Shown here piece after piece: positions 1 to 8,550 of a stretch of DNA of 12,585 bases; position 1 is the first letter of the stretch, and each line of letters starts with the position of its first letter. The position numbers and the translations under genes were made by a program. Where the stretch lies: assembly GCA_946482335.1 (NCBI GenBank), contig CAMLRG010000158.1:1-12585 (forward strand). Direction: 5' to 3'. The notes under the pieces were generated by a model. That model ran no database searches, was not told the origin of the DNA, and worked only from the letters and a program-made list of their open reading frames with translations. This DNA comes from an uncultured Duganella sp. (GTDB lineage: Bacteria; Pseudomonadota; Gammaproteobacteria; Burkholderiales; Burkholderiaceae).

Positions 1-14
1 CCCCTTCGAACAGA

Positions 15-43
15 CGGGGTCTGACCCTCCGGGTCAGACCCCG
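15..43. repeat. Perfect palindrome after cobQ, REP-like element or possible terminator
   Basis: Two perfectly complementary 13-base arms (15-27 and 31-43) flank a 3-base loop (28-30). The core reads GGGTCTGACCC / GGGTCAGACCC. The element lies directly after the cobQ stop codon (46-48). An 8-base tandem repeat CGGTTTAC (42-49 and 50-57) joins it to the end of the gene and carries the cobQ stop in its first copy. There is no run of T after the hairpin on either strand, so it is not a canonical intrinsic terminator. From memory, GGTCTGACC/GGTCAGACC palindromes are dispersed, often near coding ends, in several betaproteobacterial genomes. A REP-like repeat that also protects mRNA 3' ends is therefore plausible. 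No second copy lies in the window. Confidence 0.6.
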
Positions 44-45
44 GT

Positions 46-1491
46 TTACCGGTTTACGCGCAAAACTGCTTCGAGCAAAGGCTCACAAGCTTCCGCCAGC
101 CGATCCAGGCTAGCCTCCCGGAGCGCCGCCGTATCGACCACATGTTCACTCCGCAGCCCAGCCCACTCCAGCAGCGCCTTGCCTGCGGCAGGATGATCGA
201 ACAACCCATGCAGGTAGGTACCCAGCACGTGCCCATCCGCAGACAACGCCCCTTCAGCGCGGCCCCCGATAACAAACGCCGGACGTTCCAGCGCAGCACC
301 GCTCGAAACTCCCATATGGATCTCATAACCCGTAACCGGCGCATCGGCAAAAGCACAGCTGCCGCTCACCTGCTCCAGCCGCTTCTCCCGCGTGAGGACA
401 GTCTTCATCGACAACAAGCCAAGCGCTTCATCCCGCCCGGCATGCCCTTCCACGCCATACGGATCGTCGACCAGCTCACCCAGCATCTGGAACCCGCCAC
501 AGATGCCAAGGACCTTTCCTCCATAACGCAGATGCCGCGCGATCGCCTGCGGCCAGCCGCCTTCCTTTAACGCAGCCAGGTCTGCGCGCGTATTCTTGCT
601 CCCCGGGACGATGATCAAATCGGCCGGCGGAATGGGCTCCCCCTTGCGCACGAATCGCAAATCAACATCCGGATGCGCGCGCAAGGCATCGAAATCCGTA
701 TGGTTGCTCATGCGCGGCAAACTCGGGACGATCACGCGGAAAGTGCCGCGCTGTTGCTGCGCCGGCTGCACCGCATCTTCAGCATCCAGGTAGAGCCCAT
801 GCAGATATGGCACGACCGCCAGCACAGGCTTGCCGGTCTGCGCCTCCAGCCAATCCAGCCCGGGCTCCAGCAGCCTGATATCGCCCCTGAAACGGTTGAT
901 GACAAACCCGATCACGCGCTTGCGCTCGCTGTCCGACAGGCAGGAGAGCGTGCCGACGATATGTGCGAATACTCCACCGCGGTCGATGTCCGCGCACAGG
1001 ATGACCGGGCAATCGACCGCTTCCGCGAAACCCATATTCGCGATGTCGCGGTCGCGCAGGTTGATCTCCGCCGGGCTGCCGGCACCTTCGACTACAACGG
1101 CCTCGTACTGCCCAAGCAGGCGCTGGTGCGATTCAAGCACCGCTGCCATGGCGACAGTCTTGTATTGGTGGTAATCGCGCGCATTCATATCCCCGCGTAC
1201 CTTGCCGTGGATGATGACCTGCGCGCCAATGTCGCTGCTCGGCTTGAGCAGCACGGGATTCATGTCGGTATGCGCCGGCACGCCGGCCGCAATGGCTTGC
1301 AGCGCCTGCGCGCGTCCGATTTCCCCGCCATCGATGGTCACCGCACTATTGAGCGCCATGTTCTGCGGCTTGAAAGGCGCCACGCGTACGTTGCGGCGCT
1401 TCAGCAGGCGGCACAGCGCCGCCACGATCGTGCTTTTTCCCGCATCGGAAGTGGTGCCCTGAACCATCAGGGTGCGATATGGGAAAGTCAT
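46..1491 (-). CDS. cobQ: Cobyric acid synthase CobQ (CbiP)
   Basis: This glutamine-dependent amidotransferase adds four amide groups (positions b, d, e and g) to adenosylcobyrinic acid a,c-diamide to give adenosylcobyric acid, in the cytoplasm. The protein has 481 residues, the usual family length. An N-terminal synthetase domain has the P-loop [10 protein letters not shown] (11-20) and the family segment around KPQNMALNS (41-49). A C-terminal class I glutamine amidotransferase domain has nucleophile Cys331 in GICGGFQML and His428 in GTYLHGLFD. The ATG at 1491 was chosen because it starts just before the P-loop and overlaps the btuF stop by 4 bases (ATGA). The reading frame stays open further upstream to 1644, but that extension has no family resemblance. 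It is the last gene of the run. Confidence 0.96.
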   Translation of the reverse strand: MTFPYRTLMVQGTTSDAGKSTIVAALCRLLKRRNVRVAPFKPQNMALNSAVTIDGGEIGRAQALQAIAAGVPAHTDMNPVLLKPSSDIGAQVIIHGKVRGDMNARDYHQYKTVAMAAVLESHQRLLGQYEAVVVEGAGSPAEINLRDRDIANMGFAEAVDCPVILCADIDRGGVFAHIVGTLSCLSDSERKRVIGFVINRFRGDIRLLEPGLDWLEAQTGKPVLAVVPYLHGLYLDAEDAVQPAQQQRGTFRVIVPSLPRMSNHTDFDALRAHPDVDLRFVRKGEPIPPADLIIVPGSKNTRADLAALKEGGWPQAIARHLRYGGKVLGICGGFQMLGELVDDPYGVEGHAGRDEALGLLSMKTVLTREKRLEQVSGSCAFADAPVTGYEIHMGVSSGAALERPAFVIGGRAEGALSADGHVLGTYLHGLFDHPAAGKALLEWAGLRSEHVVDTAALREASLDRLAEACEPLLEAVLRVNR

Positions 1492-2366
1492 TTGGCGGAA
1501 CGGTGCTTGCGCGCTTCTTCCAGCTTTTCGCACAGCACGGCAGTGCCGGCGACCATACGTGGGCCGGCGCGGTTCAGCAGGTTGCCATCGATGGTGAACA
1601 GATTGTCCTGGCGGGTTGCCTTGAGCGTCTTGTAAGGGCGCCACAGGTTGACGCCGCCATAATCCTTTTCGGCGGTAGCGAAGATTGCCTCCGGATCCGC
1701 TTCCAGTACAGCCTCCACACTGACCACCGGCGCGGTGACCTTTTGTCCGGCGAAGATATTCTGGCCGCCGCAGACTTTCAGCGCATCCGTCACGATGTGT
1801 TCACCGTTCAGCGTATACAGCGGTTTGTCCCACACCTGGTAGAAGGTGCGCACCGGCGGACGCGCCGCGTACTGTGCGCGCAATGCCGCCAGTTTCTGGC
1901 GCAATTCCTTGGCCGCGGCATTGGCGGCGGTCTCAGTACCGAGCAGCTTGCCCATCTTCTCGAGATTGTCCGCGAGCTGGTCGAGCTTTTTCGGCTCGCT
2001 GTGGAACATCGGGATGCCAAGTTGGCGCATCTGCTCGATCTGGCGTTCGGACGAGCCGTGCCGCCAGATCACCAGCAGGTCCGGCTTCATTGCCAGCAGG
2101 CGCTCCATGTCAACCTGGCGGTTGTCGCCCACGCGCGGGATCTGTTTCGCCGCTTCGGGGTAGTCGCTATAAGTGACTGCGCCAACGATCTTGTCGGCAC
2201 CGCCCGCGGCAAACAGCAATTCCGTGACGTGCGGTGCAAGGGCCACCACGCGCTGCGCCGGCTTCTGCAAGGTGACCGGCTTGCCGTCGTCATCATTGAC
2301 CGTGATGGCGGCATGTCCTGGCATCTGCAAGGCGCACAAGGCGGGGATCAGCAACAGCTTCTTCAT
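1488..2366 (-). CDS. btuF: Periplasmic cobalamin-binding protein BtuF
   Basis: This is the substrate-binding component of a cobalamin ABC importer. It would capture B12 in the periplasm and deliver it to BtuCD. The 292-residue protein begins with a Sec signal (MKK, hydrophobic run, likely cut after GHA near residue 19). There is no lipobox cysteine, so it should be soluble rather than lipid-anchored. The mature part has the class III binding-protein pattern: [19 protein letters not shown] near 38-56, then an alpha-helical linker around 130-175. The ATG at 2366 was preferred over one six codons upstream because AAGGA lies just before it and the signal peptide then starts cleanly. It overlaps the cobD stop by 4 bases. 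The family also binds haem and siderophores, so the substrate is inferred from the neighbours and the riboswitch. It sits far from btuCD, among biosynthesis genes. Confidence 0.88.
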   Translation of the reverse strand: MKKLLLIPALCALQMPGHAAITVNDDDGKPVTLQKPAQRVVALAPHVTELLFAAGGADKIVGAVTYSDYPEAAKQIPRVGDNRQVDMERLLAMKPDLLVIWRHGSSERQIEQMRQLGIPMFHSEPKKLDQLADNLEKMGKLLGTETAANAAAKELRQKLAALRAQYAARPPVRTFYQVWDKPLYTLNGEHIVTDALKVCGGQNIFAGQKVTAPVVSVEAVLEADPEAIFATAEKDYGGVNLWRPYKTLKATRQDNLFTIDGNLLNRAGPRMVAGTAVLCEKLEEARKHRSAK

Positions 2367-3349
2367 TGGTTTTCCTTCGTCCATTCGTTTAATGCCTGTT
2401 TGAGCCGCTGCCAGCCCGCTTCATCCGGCGGCAAGCCGAGACGGATCCCGCGTGCAGCCTCGCGGAACAGGCGCACCCAGATGCCACGGCGCGCCATATG
2501 CTCATGGAAGGCTTCGGGGCGCGCTTCCGGCCACCACTGGAAAAGCGAGGTGCCGTGGCTCTCGATTCCATGGCCGGCCAACAAGGCGCGCAGCCGCGCG
2601 CCCTCCGCCTGCAGCCGCGCTTGCGTGCCGCGCTGCCAGATACTGTCTTCCAGCGCGGCACGCGCAACCTGTTGCGCCGGTCCGCTGACAGCCCACGGAC
2701 CGAGCATATCGCCCAGCGGCCCCAGGATGTCTTCGCGTGCAGCAACAAAGCCAAGGCGCAGGCCGGCGAGACCGAAGAACTTGCCGACAGAGCGTAGCAC
2801 GATCAGCCCCGGTGCCTGCGTGGCATCGGCAAGACTGTGTTCGCCATCGGTGTCGCCAAACGCTTCGTCGACCACCAGCCAGCCGCCACGTGAAGCCAGC
2901 CGGTCCGCCCATTCGAGCAAGCTGGCGCGCGGCACGCGTTCGCCAGTCGGGTTATTGGGATTGCAGACCACCAGCACATCGGCGCCGGCAACCGCTGCCT
3001 CCAGCTCGCGATACGGCACGGCCACTGTCTGGTGGCCGTGCTGCGACCAGTGATGCAGGTGTTCCGCATAACTCGGGCTGGCCACGATGACGCGCGAAGG
3101 TGGGCGCAGCCGTGGCAAAGCCTGGATCGCAGCCTGCGTGCCGGCGACGGCCAGCATGCGGGGTGCCTTATAGAAGTGCTGCGCGGCTTCCAGCAGGGCG
3201 GGGTCGTGTTCCGGCAGGCGATGCCATGCGTCTGCCGACAGTGCCGGCGCCGGGTAGCCGTTCGGATTCAAGCCCGTCGACAGGTCGAGCCAGTCGCTGC
3301 GTCCGTAACGTTGCGCCGCTTCGCGCAGTTTGCCGCCATGTTCAAGCAT
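2363..3349 (-). CDS. cobD: Threonine-phosphate decarboxylase CobD (CobC in the Pseudomonas nomenclature)
   Basis: This PLP-dependent enzyme, of the class I/II aminotransferase fold, decarboxylates L-threonine O-3-phosphate to (R)-1-amino-2-propanol O-2-phosphate, the linker that CbiB attaches to cobyric acid. The 328-residue length is somewhat below the usual 350-360. Visible motifs are LDLSTGLNPNG (21-31, substrate end), CNPNNPTG (129-136), Asp161 in VVDEAF (pyridine nitrogen partner), and SVGKFFGLAGLRLGF (187-201) with the Schiff-base lysine Lys190. The ATG at 3349 overlaps the cbiB stop by 8 bases. The frame is open upstream to 3559, but that stretch is low-complexity and antigenically unlike the family, so I exclude it. 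No threonine kinase for its substrate is in the window. Confidence 0.93.
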   Translation of the reverse strand: MLEHGGKLREAAQRYGRSDWLDLSTGLNPNGYPAPALSADAWHRLPEHDPALLEAAQHFYKAPRMLAVAGTQAAIQALPRLRPPSRVIVASPSYAEHLHHWSQHGHQTVAVPYRELEAAVAGADVLVVCNPNNPTGERVPRASLLEWADRLASRGGWLVVDEAFGDTDGEHSLADATQAPGLIVLRSVGKFFGLAGLRLGFVAAREDILGPLGDMLGPWAVSGPAQQVARAALEDSIWQRGTQARLQAEGARLRALLAGHGIESHGTSLFQWWPEARPEAFHEHMARRGIWVRLFREAARGIRLGLPPDEAGWQRLKQALNEWTKENQ

Positions 3350-4292
3350 GACGCGCCCCATAGGCAATGCACAGCATGGCCGCGAGCCACAGCCAGGTGC
3401 CGTTGCGGACCAGCCGCCAGGCGCGCGCGATGTCGGCGGCCGCAGCGGCAGCGCCTTCGCCGAGTGGCGGACGGGCTTCGGTCTCGCCGCCATAACTGGC
3501 TGCGCCGCCCAATTGCAGGCCGAGCGCGCCGGCGCCGCTGGACATGACCGGCCCGGCATTCGGACTGCTCCAGGCAGGCGCCTGCCTGCGCCAGCAGGCC
3601 AGGGCGCGGCGCGTACCCCTGCTGCCGGGTGCCAGCAGGGCGTATGTTATTGCCGTCAGCCGCGCGGGAAGGTAATTGAGTGCGTCGTCAATGCGTGCGG
3701 CGCAGCGGCCGAACAGGTTGAAGCGTTCGGTGCGGTAGCCCCACATGGCATCCAGCGTATTCGCCAGGCGGAATAGCAGGGCGCCGGGACCGCCGGCAAT
3801 GGCAAACCAGAACAGCGTGCCGAAGACGGCGTCGTTGCCGTTTTCCAGCATGGATTCGGTGGCCGCTTTCGCGAGCTCGGGCTCGCCGGCCTGCTGCGTG
3901 TCGCGGCTGACGATGCGGGCAGTCAGCTTGCGCGCGGCTGCCAGGTCGCCAGCCTGCAAGGCGTGCGCGATCGGCAGCATATGGTCGCGCAAGCTGCGCA
4001 AACCCAGGCAGAAGTAGAGCAGCACGGCGTGCAGCACCACGAGCGCCGTTGGCGGCAGCGGTTGCGCACAAACCCAGGCGAACAGCGCCACTGGCGGCAG
4101 GACTGCAAGCGCCCAGCCAAAGGCGCCGCGTGCGATGTTGCGCCGGTTGATGCGCTTCTCGATCGCGCTGGCGAGCCGTCCGAAGCCGACCAGCGGGTGG
4201 AAGCGCGAAACTTCCCCTAGCAGGGCGTCGAGCAGCACGCCCGCCAGCAGCGCTGCAGCAAGGACGTCCCAGCCAGGAATCCCCGCCAGCAT
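3342..4292 (-). CDS. cbiB: Adenosylcobinamide-phosphate synthase CbiB (CobD in the Pseudomonas nomenclature)
   Basis: This integral inner-membrane enzyme joins aminopropanol phosphate, made by the next gene, to adenosylcobyric acid and so yields adenosylcobinamide phosphate. The protein has 316 residues, normal for the family. Hydrophobic segments lie near residues 9-27, 60-78, 83-100, 154-173 and 295-312. Conserved stretches are FHPLVGFG (31-38), SRDT...ELAKAATESMLENGNDAV (about 129-156) and the DALNYLPARLTA segment (203-214). The start at 4292 shares one base with the cobU stop (TGATG). The frame continues open upstream inside cobU, but that part does not look like the family. Confidence 0.94.
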   Translation of the reverse strand: MLAGIPGWDVLAAALLAGVLLDALLGEVSRFHPLVGFGRLASAIEKRINRRNIARGAFGWALAVLPPVALFAWVCAQPLPPTALVVLHAVLLYFCLGLRSLRDHMLPIAHALQAGDLAAARKLTARIVSRDTQQAGEPELAKAATESMLENGNDAVFGTLFWFAIAGGPGALLFRLANTLDAMWGYRTERFNLFGRCAARIDDALNYLPARLTAITYALLAPGSRGTRRALACWRRQAPAWSSPNAGPVMSSGAGALGLQLGGAASYGGETEARPPLGEGAAAAAADIARAWRLVRNGTWLWLAAMLCIAYGARHA

Positions 4293-4843
4293 CAGCCGCC
4301 CTTCAGCATCAGCGGCAGGCCCGCCGCGACCAGCACCACGCGGTCGCACACGGCGGCAACGGACTGGTTCAGCCGCCCGGCTTCATCGGTGTAACTGCGC
4401 GATACAGCGCCCCAGGGCACGATGCCCATGCCGACTTCATTCGACACCAGGAGCACGTCGCCGCGATCGGTCTCCAGCTCGGCCAGCAGGGCGGCGCGCT
4501 CTTCATGGAAGCAGTCAGGCAGCGCGATGGCGCCCACGTCGGGATAGTGCTTGCCATCGCTGAACATCAGGTTGCTCAGCCAGAGTGTCAGGCAATCGAC
4601 CAGCACCAGCCGCTCAGGCGCGCGCCACGCTGCCAGCGCTGCGGCCAGTGCGGTCGGCTGCTCGACCGTCAGCCAGGCCGCCGGCCGCTGGGCGCGGTGG
4701 TGGGCAATGCGCGCCGCCATTTCCGCATCCCCTGCGGTGGCGGTGGCGATGTAGACCACTTCCTTGCCGGATGCCGTGGCAAGCCGCTCGGCATAAGCAC
4801 TCTTGCCGGAACGTGCGCCGCCAAACACCAGGGTGCGGTTCAT
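4292..4843 (-). CDS. cobU: Adenosylcobinamide kinase / adenosylcobinamide-phosphate guanylyltransferase CobU
   Basis: This bifunctional cytoplasmic enzyme phosphorylates adenosylcobinamide and then transfers GMP to give adenosyl-GDP-cobinamide, the substrate of CobS. The 183-residue length is typical. The P-loop GGARSGKS spans 8-15. The HHR segment at 48-50 holds the histidine that is guanylylated in the family. VDCLTLWLSN (82-91) and SNEVGMGIVP are further signatures. The start ATG overlaps the cbiA stop by 4 bases (ATGA). CobU is also the entry point for salvaged cobinamide, which fits the uptake genes in the same operon. Confidence 0.96.
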   Translation of the reverse strand: MNRTLVFGGARSGKSAYAERLATASGKEVVYIATATAGDAEMAARIAHHRAQRPAAWLTVEQPTALAAALAAWRAPERLVLVDCLTLWLSNLMFSDGKHYPDVGAIALPDCFHEERAALLAELETDRGDVLLVSNEVGMGIVPWGAVSRSYTDEAGRLNQSVAAVCDRVVLVAAGLPLMLKGG

Positions 4844-6141
4844 CGCGCACCTCGCGAGAACATGGCCGCTACGGCGGCGGGATTGGATGGGAAATAACCG
4901 TGGAAATAGGATGCCTGCAGCGAACCGACGCGGTATACGGCCTCCCCCGCCGCGCCGCTCGGATGCTTTTGCGTCGTCGCATCTGCAGCCTGGGATGTTT
5001 CAAGCCGCGAGTAGTGGAATGTGTGGCCACGCAGGGGCCCCTGCGGCGTCGGCATCGCTTGCGCACCAAGGCCGGCCAAGCGTGCTTGCATGACGACCTT
5101 GCCCGGCAACAGGGCTGCCATCGGCCAGTCGCGGCCTTCCTTATCCTGCAGCGACTCGGCCAGGGCCATCATGCCGCCGCATTCGGCCACGATCGGCAAG
5201 CCATCCGCATGCGCCGTGCGCAAGGCGTCCTGCCAGTGCCGCCCCTCGGACAAGGCGGCGGCATGCAATTCTGGATAGCCACCCGGCAGGTAGACTGCTG
5301 TTGCAGCTGGCGGCAGCGGTTCGTCGGCCAGCGGCGAAAAATACACCAGCTGCGCGCCCAGGCTTTCCAGCGTTGCGAGGTTGGCCGGGTAAAGGAACAT
5401 GAACGCGGCATCGCGTGCGACCGCGATACGCGCGCCTTCCAGCGGACGGCCAGGCCCGGGATGCGGGGCGGCATCGTCCGGCCCTGCGATATCGGCCGCC
5501 GGCAGTGCATCCCACGCCGCAAGGTCGAGGTCCAGCTGGTCGGCCAGCGCGTCGAGCGTGGCATCCAGGTCCGCCACTTCATCCGGCACCACCAGGCCCA
5601 GGTGGCGCTCGGGCAGGGAAAGCGCCTGCTTCGGCAGCGTCCCCAGCAACGGAATGTCGCGCAGGGATGCCGCCACCATGGCGGCGTGCCCCGCGCTGGC
5701 GATGCGGTTCGCCACCACCCCCGCCATGGCAACCGGTCCATAATCCCGCAAGCCATGCACCAGGGCACCGGCCGTCTGCGCCATTGCCCCGGCATCGATC
5801 ACGGCCAGCACCGGCAAGCCGAACTCGCGCGACAGGTCGGCGGCGGAAGGCGTCCCGTCATACAGGCCCATCACGCCTTCGACCAATACCGCGTCGGCCT
5901 GCTGCGCCGCCTCCGCCAGCAGGCTGCGGCAGCGCTCGCGGCCCACCATCCACAGGTCGAGCGACTCGACCGGAGAGCCGCAAGCGCGCGCCAGCACCAT
6001 GGGGTCGATAAAGTCAGGGCCGCACTTGAAGACCCGCACGCGGCGCCCGGCGCGCACCAGCTTGCGCGCCAGCGCCGCCGTGACGGTGGTCTTGCCCTGC
6101 CCGGAGGCCGCGGCGGCAATCAGGACGGCGCGCGCTACCAT
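4840..6141 (-). CDS. cbiA: Cobyrinic acid a,c-diamide synthase CbiA (CobB)
   Basis: This glutamine- and ATP-dependent enzyme amidates the a and c side chains of the corrin ring. The protein has 433 residues. The N-terminal dethiobiotin-synthetase-like domain has the P-loop SGQGKTT (13-19) and FKCGPDFIDP (38-47), plus VEGVMGLYDG (87-96). The C-terminal class I amidotransferase domain has Cys321 in AECGGMMAL and His414 in SYFHGYF. The start overlaps cobO by 7 bases. Whether it prefers cobyrinic acid (anaerobic-type route) or hydrogenobyrinic acid (aerobic-type route) cannot be read from the sequence. CobO precedes it and no cobN/S/T cobaltochelatase is in the window, so I use the neutral CbiA name. 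Confidence 0.95.
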   Translation of the reverse strand: MVARAVLIAAAASGQGKTTVTAALARKLVRAGRRVRVFKCGPDFIDPMVLARACGSPVESLDLWMVGRERCRSLLAEAAQQADAVLVEGVMGLYDGTPSAADLSREFGLPVLAVIDAGAMAQTAGALVHGLRDYGPVAMAGVVANRIASAGHAAMVAASLRDIPLLGTLPKQALSLPERHLGLVVPDEVADLDATLDALADQLDLDLAAWDALPAADIAGPDDAAPHPGPGRPLEGARIAVARDAAFMFLYPANLATLESLGAQLVYFSPLADEPLPPAATAVYLPGGYPELHAAALSEGRHWQDALRTAHADGLPIVAECGGMMALAESLQDKEGRDWPMAALLPGKVVMQARLAGLGAQAMPTPQGPLRGHTFHYSRLETSQAADATTQKHPSGAAGEAVYRVGSLQASYFHGYFPSNPAAVAAMFSRGAR

Positions 6142-6737
6142 TCGGTGCCCGGCTGCGCCGCGATGCCGGCCTTGAAGGCGTGCTTCACCACCGTCATCTC
6201 GGTGACGGTGTCGGCCACCTCGATCAGCTCAGGCGGCGCGGCGCGGCCGGTGACGACGGCGTGCTGCATTTCCGGCCGGTCCAGCAAGTCGGCGATCACG
6301 TCGTGCACGTCGAGGTAGCGGTACTTCAGGGCGATGTTCAACTCGTCCAGCACCACCATGCCGTAGGAAGGGTCGCGCAGGAAGGCGCGCGCCTGCTCCC
6401 AGGCCTCCCGCGCCTTGGCGATGTCGCGTTCGCGGTCCTGGGTTTCCCAGGTATAGCCTTCGCCCATGGCGTGGAAGCTGCATTCGTCAGGAAAGCGCCG
6501 CAGGAATTGCTCTTCACCGGTCGACATCGCGCCTTTGATGAATTGCACCACACCCACCTTCATGCCGTGCCCCATGGCCCGCATTGCCATGCCGAAGCCG
6601 CTGGAGCTCTTGCCCTTGCCATTGCCGGTATTGACGATCAGGACGCCGATGTTCTTGTCGGCTGCCGCGATCTTGGCGTCGATGATGGCCTTCTTGCGCG
6701 CCATGCGGTCGCGGTGGCGGTCGTTAATGTCGTTCAT
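6135..6737 (-). CDS. cobO: Corrinoid adenosyltransferase CobO (BtuR/CobA family)
   Basis: This enzyme transfers the 5'-deoxyadenosyl group from ATP to reduced cobalt of corrinoids, forming the Co-C bond of coenzyme B12. It serves both new synthesis and salvage of imported B12. The 200-residue length is normal. The P-loop variant GNGKGKSS spans 38-45. GEGYTWET (92-99), LDELN (130-134), TGR (163-165) and the C-terminal FKAGIAAQPG are characteristic of the BtuR/CobA/CobO family, and separate it from the PduO and EutT types. The N-terminus matches the extended family form, with RHRDRMARKKA before the core. The ATG overlaps the btuD stop by 4 bases. Confidence 0.96.
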   Translation of the reverse strand: MNDINDRHRDRMARKKAIIDAKIAAADKNIGVLIVNTGNGKGKSSSGFGMAMRAMGHGMKVGVVQFIKGAMSTGEEQFLRRFPDECSFHAMGEGYTWETQDRERDIAKAREAWEQARAFLRDPSYGMVVLDELNIALKYRYLDVHDVIADLLDRPEMQHAVVTGRAAPPELIEVADTVTEMTVVKHAFKAGIAAQPGTEW

Positions 6738-7507
6738 GCTTGCGGACTCCCTGGAATGAAGATGGTGCGGTCGCCGTGGCGGACGGCCTCGATTGGATGG
6801 TCGAGGTACTGGCTCAGGATATCCGGCTGCATCACGTCCGCGACCGGCCCGGCCAGCCAGCGCCCGTCGCCCATCAGCAGCAAGGCGTGGCTCGAAACGC
6901 TGTGCGCCAGCGTCAGGTCATGGCCGACCATCACGACCGTCTTGCGCTGCCCGCGGCACAGCTTGGCCAGCAGCGACATCACACTGACCTGGTGCGCCAG
7001 GTCCAGTGCATTGGCCGGTTCGTCCAGCAGCAGCAAGGGCGTGTCCTGGGCCAGCATGGCGGCGATTGCCACCCGCTGCCGTTCGCCGCCGGACAGGGTG
7101 CGCACGTCGCGCGCAGCCAGGCCGTCCACTTCCATTGCCGCCAGGGCGGTCATCGCGGCATGATGGTCGTCGCTGTTTTCCCAATAGCGGTTGTCGTGGT
7201 ACGGGTGGCGTGCCGATAGCACGGTCTCGATCACGGAGTAGGAAAATGCATCGCTGCGCGACTGCGCCAGGAAGGCGCGTTTGCGCGCCAGCTCCTGCAG
7301 CGGCCAATCGCCCAACGGGCGCCGGTCGATGCTGACGTAGCCCGTCTCCGGCTGGCGCAAGCCGGCCAGCGTCCGCAGCAGGGTGCTCTTGCCGGCGCCG
7401 TTGCGGCCGATGACGCTCCAGCATTCGCCGTCGCCGACCTGCCAGTCCAGCTGATCGAGCAGGGTGCGCTTGCCCATGGCAAGGCGCAGTTGGTGGGTGC
7501 CGATCAT
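6734..7507 (-). CDS. btuD: Cobalamin ABC transporter ATP-binding protein BtuD
   Basis: This is the cytoplasmic ATPase that powers the importer. The protein has 257 residues. All ABC motifs are present: Walker A GRNGAGKS (34-41), Q-loop Gln82, signature LSGGE (138-142), Walker B LLLLDEP (158-164) and switch His196 in VGHD. It belongs to the FecE/BtuD/HmuV group of type II importers. The start lies one base after the btuC stop. The substrate assignment to cobalamin rests on the riboswitch, btuB and the cob genes on both sides. The motifs alone would also fit a siderophore or haem transporter. Confidence 0.9.
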   Translation of the reverse strand: MIGTHQLRLAMGKRTLLDQLDWQVGDGECWSVIGRNGAGKSTLLRTLAGLRQPETGYVSIDRRPLGDWPLQELARKRAFLAQSRSDAFSYSVIETVLSARHPYHDNRYWENSDDHHAAMTALAAMEVDGLAARDVRTLSGGERQRVAIAAMLAQDTPLLLLDEPANALDLAHQVSVMSLLAKLCRGQRKTVVMVGHDLTLAHSVSSHALLLMGDGRWLAGPVADVMQPDILSQYLDHPIEAVRHGDRTIFIPGSPQA

Positions 7508-7508
7508 C

Positions 7509-8531
7509 TCATTTCCTCAGCCGGTGCAATTGATACAGGAAGACCGGCGTGCCGACCAGCGCGGTCACTACGCCCGCCGGCAGCTGCTGCGGTGCGATCG
7601 CCGTGCGCGCCACGGTGTCGGCCAGCACCAGGTAGGCGCCGCCCACCATCGTGGCGCACGGTACGAGCAGACGGTGGTCCGCGCCGAAAGCGAAACGGCA
7701 GGCGTGCGGCACGATCAGGCCGACAAAGCCGATGCTACCGGCGGTGGTCACGGCGCTGGCGGTCAGCAGGCCGGAACAGAAGAACAGGCCCTTGCGCAGG
7801 GCGCCGACGCGGATGCCCAGCGTGGCCGCCGCTTCCGCATGCAATGCCATCACATTGAGTGAACGTGCCGCGCGCAGGGTGAAGGCCAGCACGCCGGCCA
7901 GCACGATCCATGGCAGCCAGCGGACCGAAGCGCCGGACAGGTCGCCGATCAGCCAGAACACCATGTTGCGCAGCCGGCCTTCCGGCGCAATCGACAGCAT
8001 CAGCGTGATCAGCGCGACGCAGCCGGCCGACAGCACCTGGCCTGTCAGCAGCAACTGTGCCGTGCCGCCTTCCGCCGCGGTGCCGCCGCGCAGGTCGTGG
8101 CGCGCCAGCGCGTACAGCATCATCGATACGACGACGGCACCGGCGAAGGACGCCGCATCGACCATCCACGCCGCGCACATGAACAGCAGCGCCGCCAGCG
8201 CGCCGACGGAGGCGCCGGTCGAAATGCCCAGCACATAAGGGTCGGCCAAGGGGTTACGCAACAATGCCTGCATCATCACGCCGGCCAGGGACAGCGAAGC
8301 GCCCGTGACGAAGGCCGTGGCCGCGCGTTCGGCGCGCAGTCCCAGCAAGTGGCCCGGCAAGGAGGTCGGCTGCCCGCTGATGAATTCGCGCAGCGCACCC
8401 GGCAGGTCGGCCAGCGGGATGCTGACCGAACCGATCATGACGGCGGCCACCATGCTGGCCAGCGACAGCAACACCAGCAGTGTGATGACGGTGACGGTGC
8501 GCACGCGCAGGTTGGCGGAAACGGGATGCAT
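7509..8531 (-). CDS. btuC: Cobalamin ABC transporter permease BtuC (FecCD family)
   Basis: This inner-membrane permease forms the translocation channel for cobalamin as a dimer with BtuD. The protein has 340 residues and about ten hydrophobic segments. The first is near residues 13-34. The family block RAERAATAFVTGASLSLAG, followed by MQALLRNPLADPYVLGISTGAS, lies at about 66-107. The late block GFVGLIVPH (coupling region facing the ATPase) is near 273-281. The ATG at 8531 lies 19 bases after the btuB stop, the largest gap inside the downstream operon. Only a weak purine-rich site (GAGATAAG) precedes it. No periplasmic binding protein gene follows directly; btuF is about 5 kb downstream. Confidence 0.91.
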   Translation of the reverse strand: MHPVSANLRVRTVTVITLLVLLSLASMVAAVMIGSVSIPLADLPGALREFISGQPTSLPGHLLGLRAERAATAFVTGASLSLAGVMMQALLRNPLADPYVLGISTGASVGALAALLFMCAAWMVDAASFAGAVVVSMMLYALARHDLRGGTAAEGGTAQLLLTGQVLSAGCVALITLMLSIAPEGRLRNMVFWLIGDLSGASVRWLPWIVLAGVLAFTLRAARSLNVMALHAEAAATLGIRVGALRKGLFFCSGLLTASAVTTAGSIGFVGLIVPHACRFAFGADHRLLVPCATMVGGAYLVLADTVARTAIAPQQLPAGVVTALVGTPVFLYQLHRLRK

Positions 8532-8550
8532 AGCGGGCAGCTTATCTCAT

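Noticed and set aside
1492..1644. N-terminal extension of cobQ beyond the ATG at 1491
   Set aside because: The extension reads btuF out of frame, and the 481-residue product from 1491 already has the family's natural N-terminus ahead of the P-loop.
1479..3053. Long plus-strand open frame opposite cobQ start, btuF and cobD (over 500 codons)
   Set aside because: It is rich in Arg, Ala and Pro, has no recognisable motif, and lies opposite well-supported genes. High-G+C genomes routinely give such antisense frames.
3350..3559. N-terminal extension of cobD upstream of 3349
   Set aside because: It is an out-of-frame reading of the cbiB 3' end, rich in Pro, Ala and Arg, and not related to the aminotransferase fold.
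4585..6318. Long plus-strand open frame opposite cobU, cbiA and cobO (577 codons)
   Set aside because: Same reason: low-complexity His/Arg/Gln-rich translation with no domain, on the strand opposite three clear genes.
6734..8531. btuC-btuD as a haem or siderophore importer
   Set aside because: The FecCD and ATPase families are shared among these substrates, but the cobalamin riboswitch, the receptor in front and the cob genes behind point to B12.
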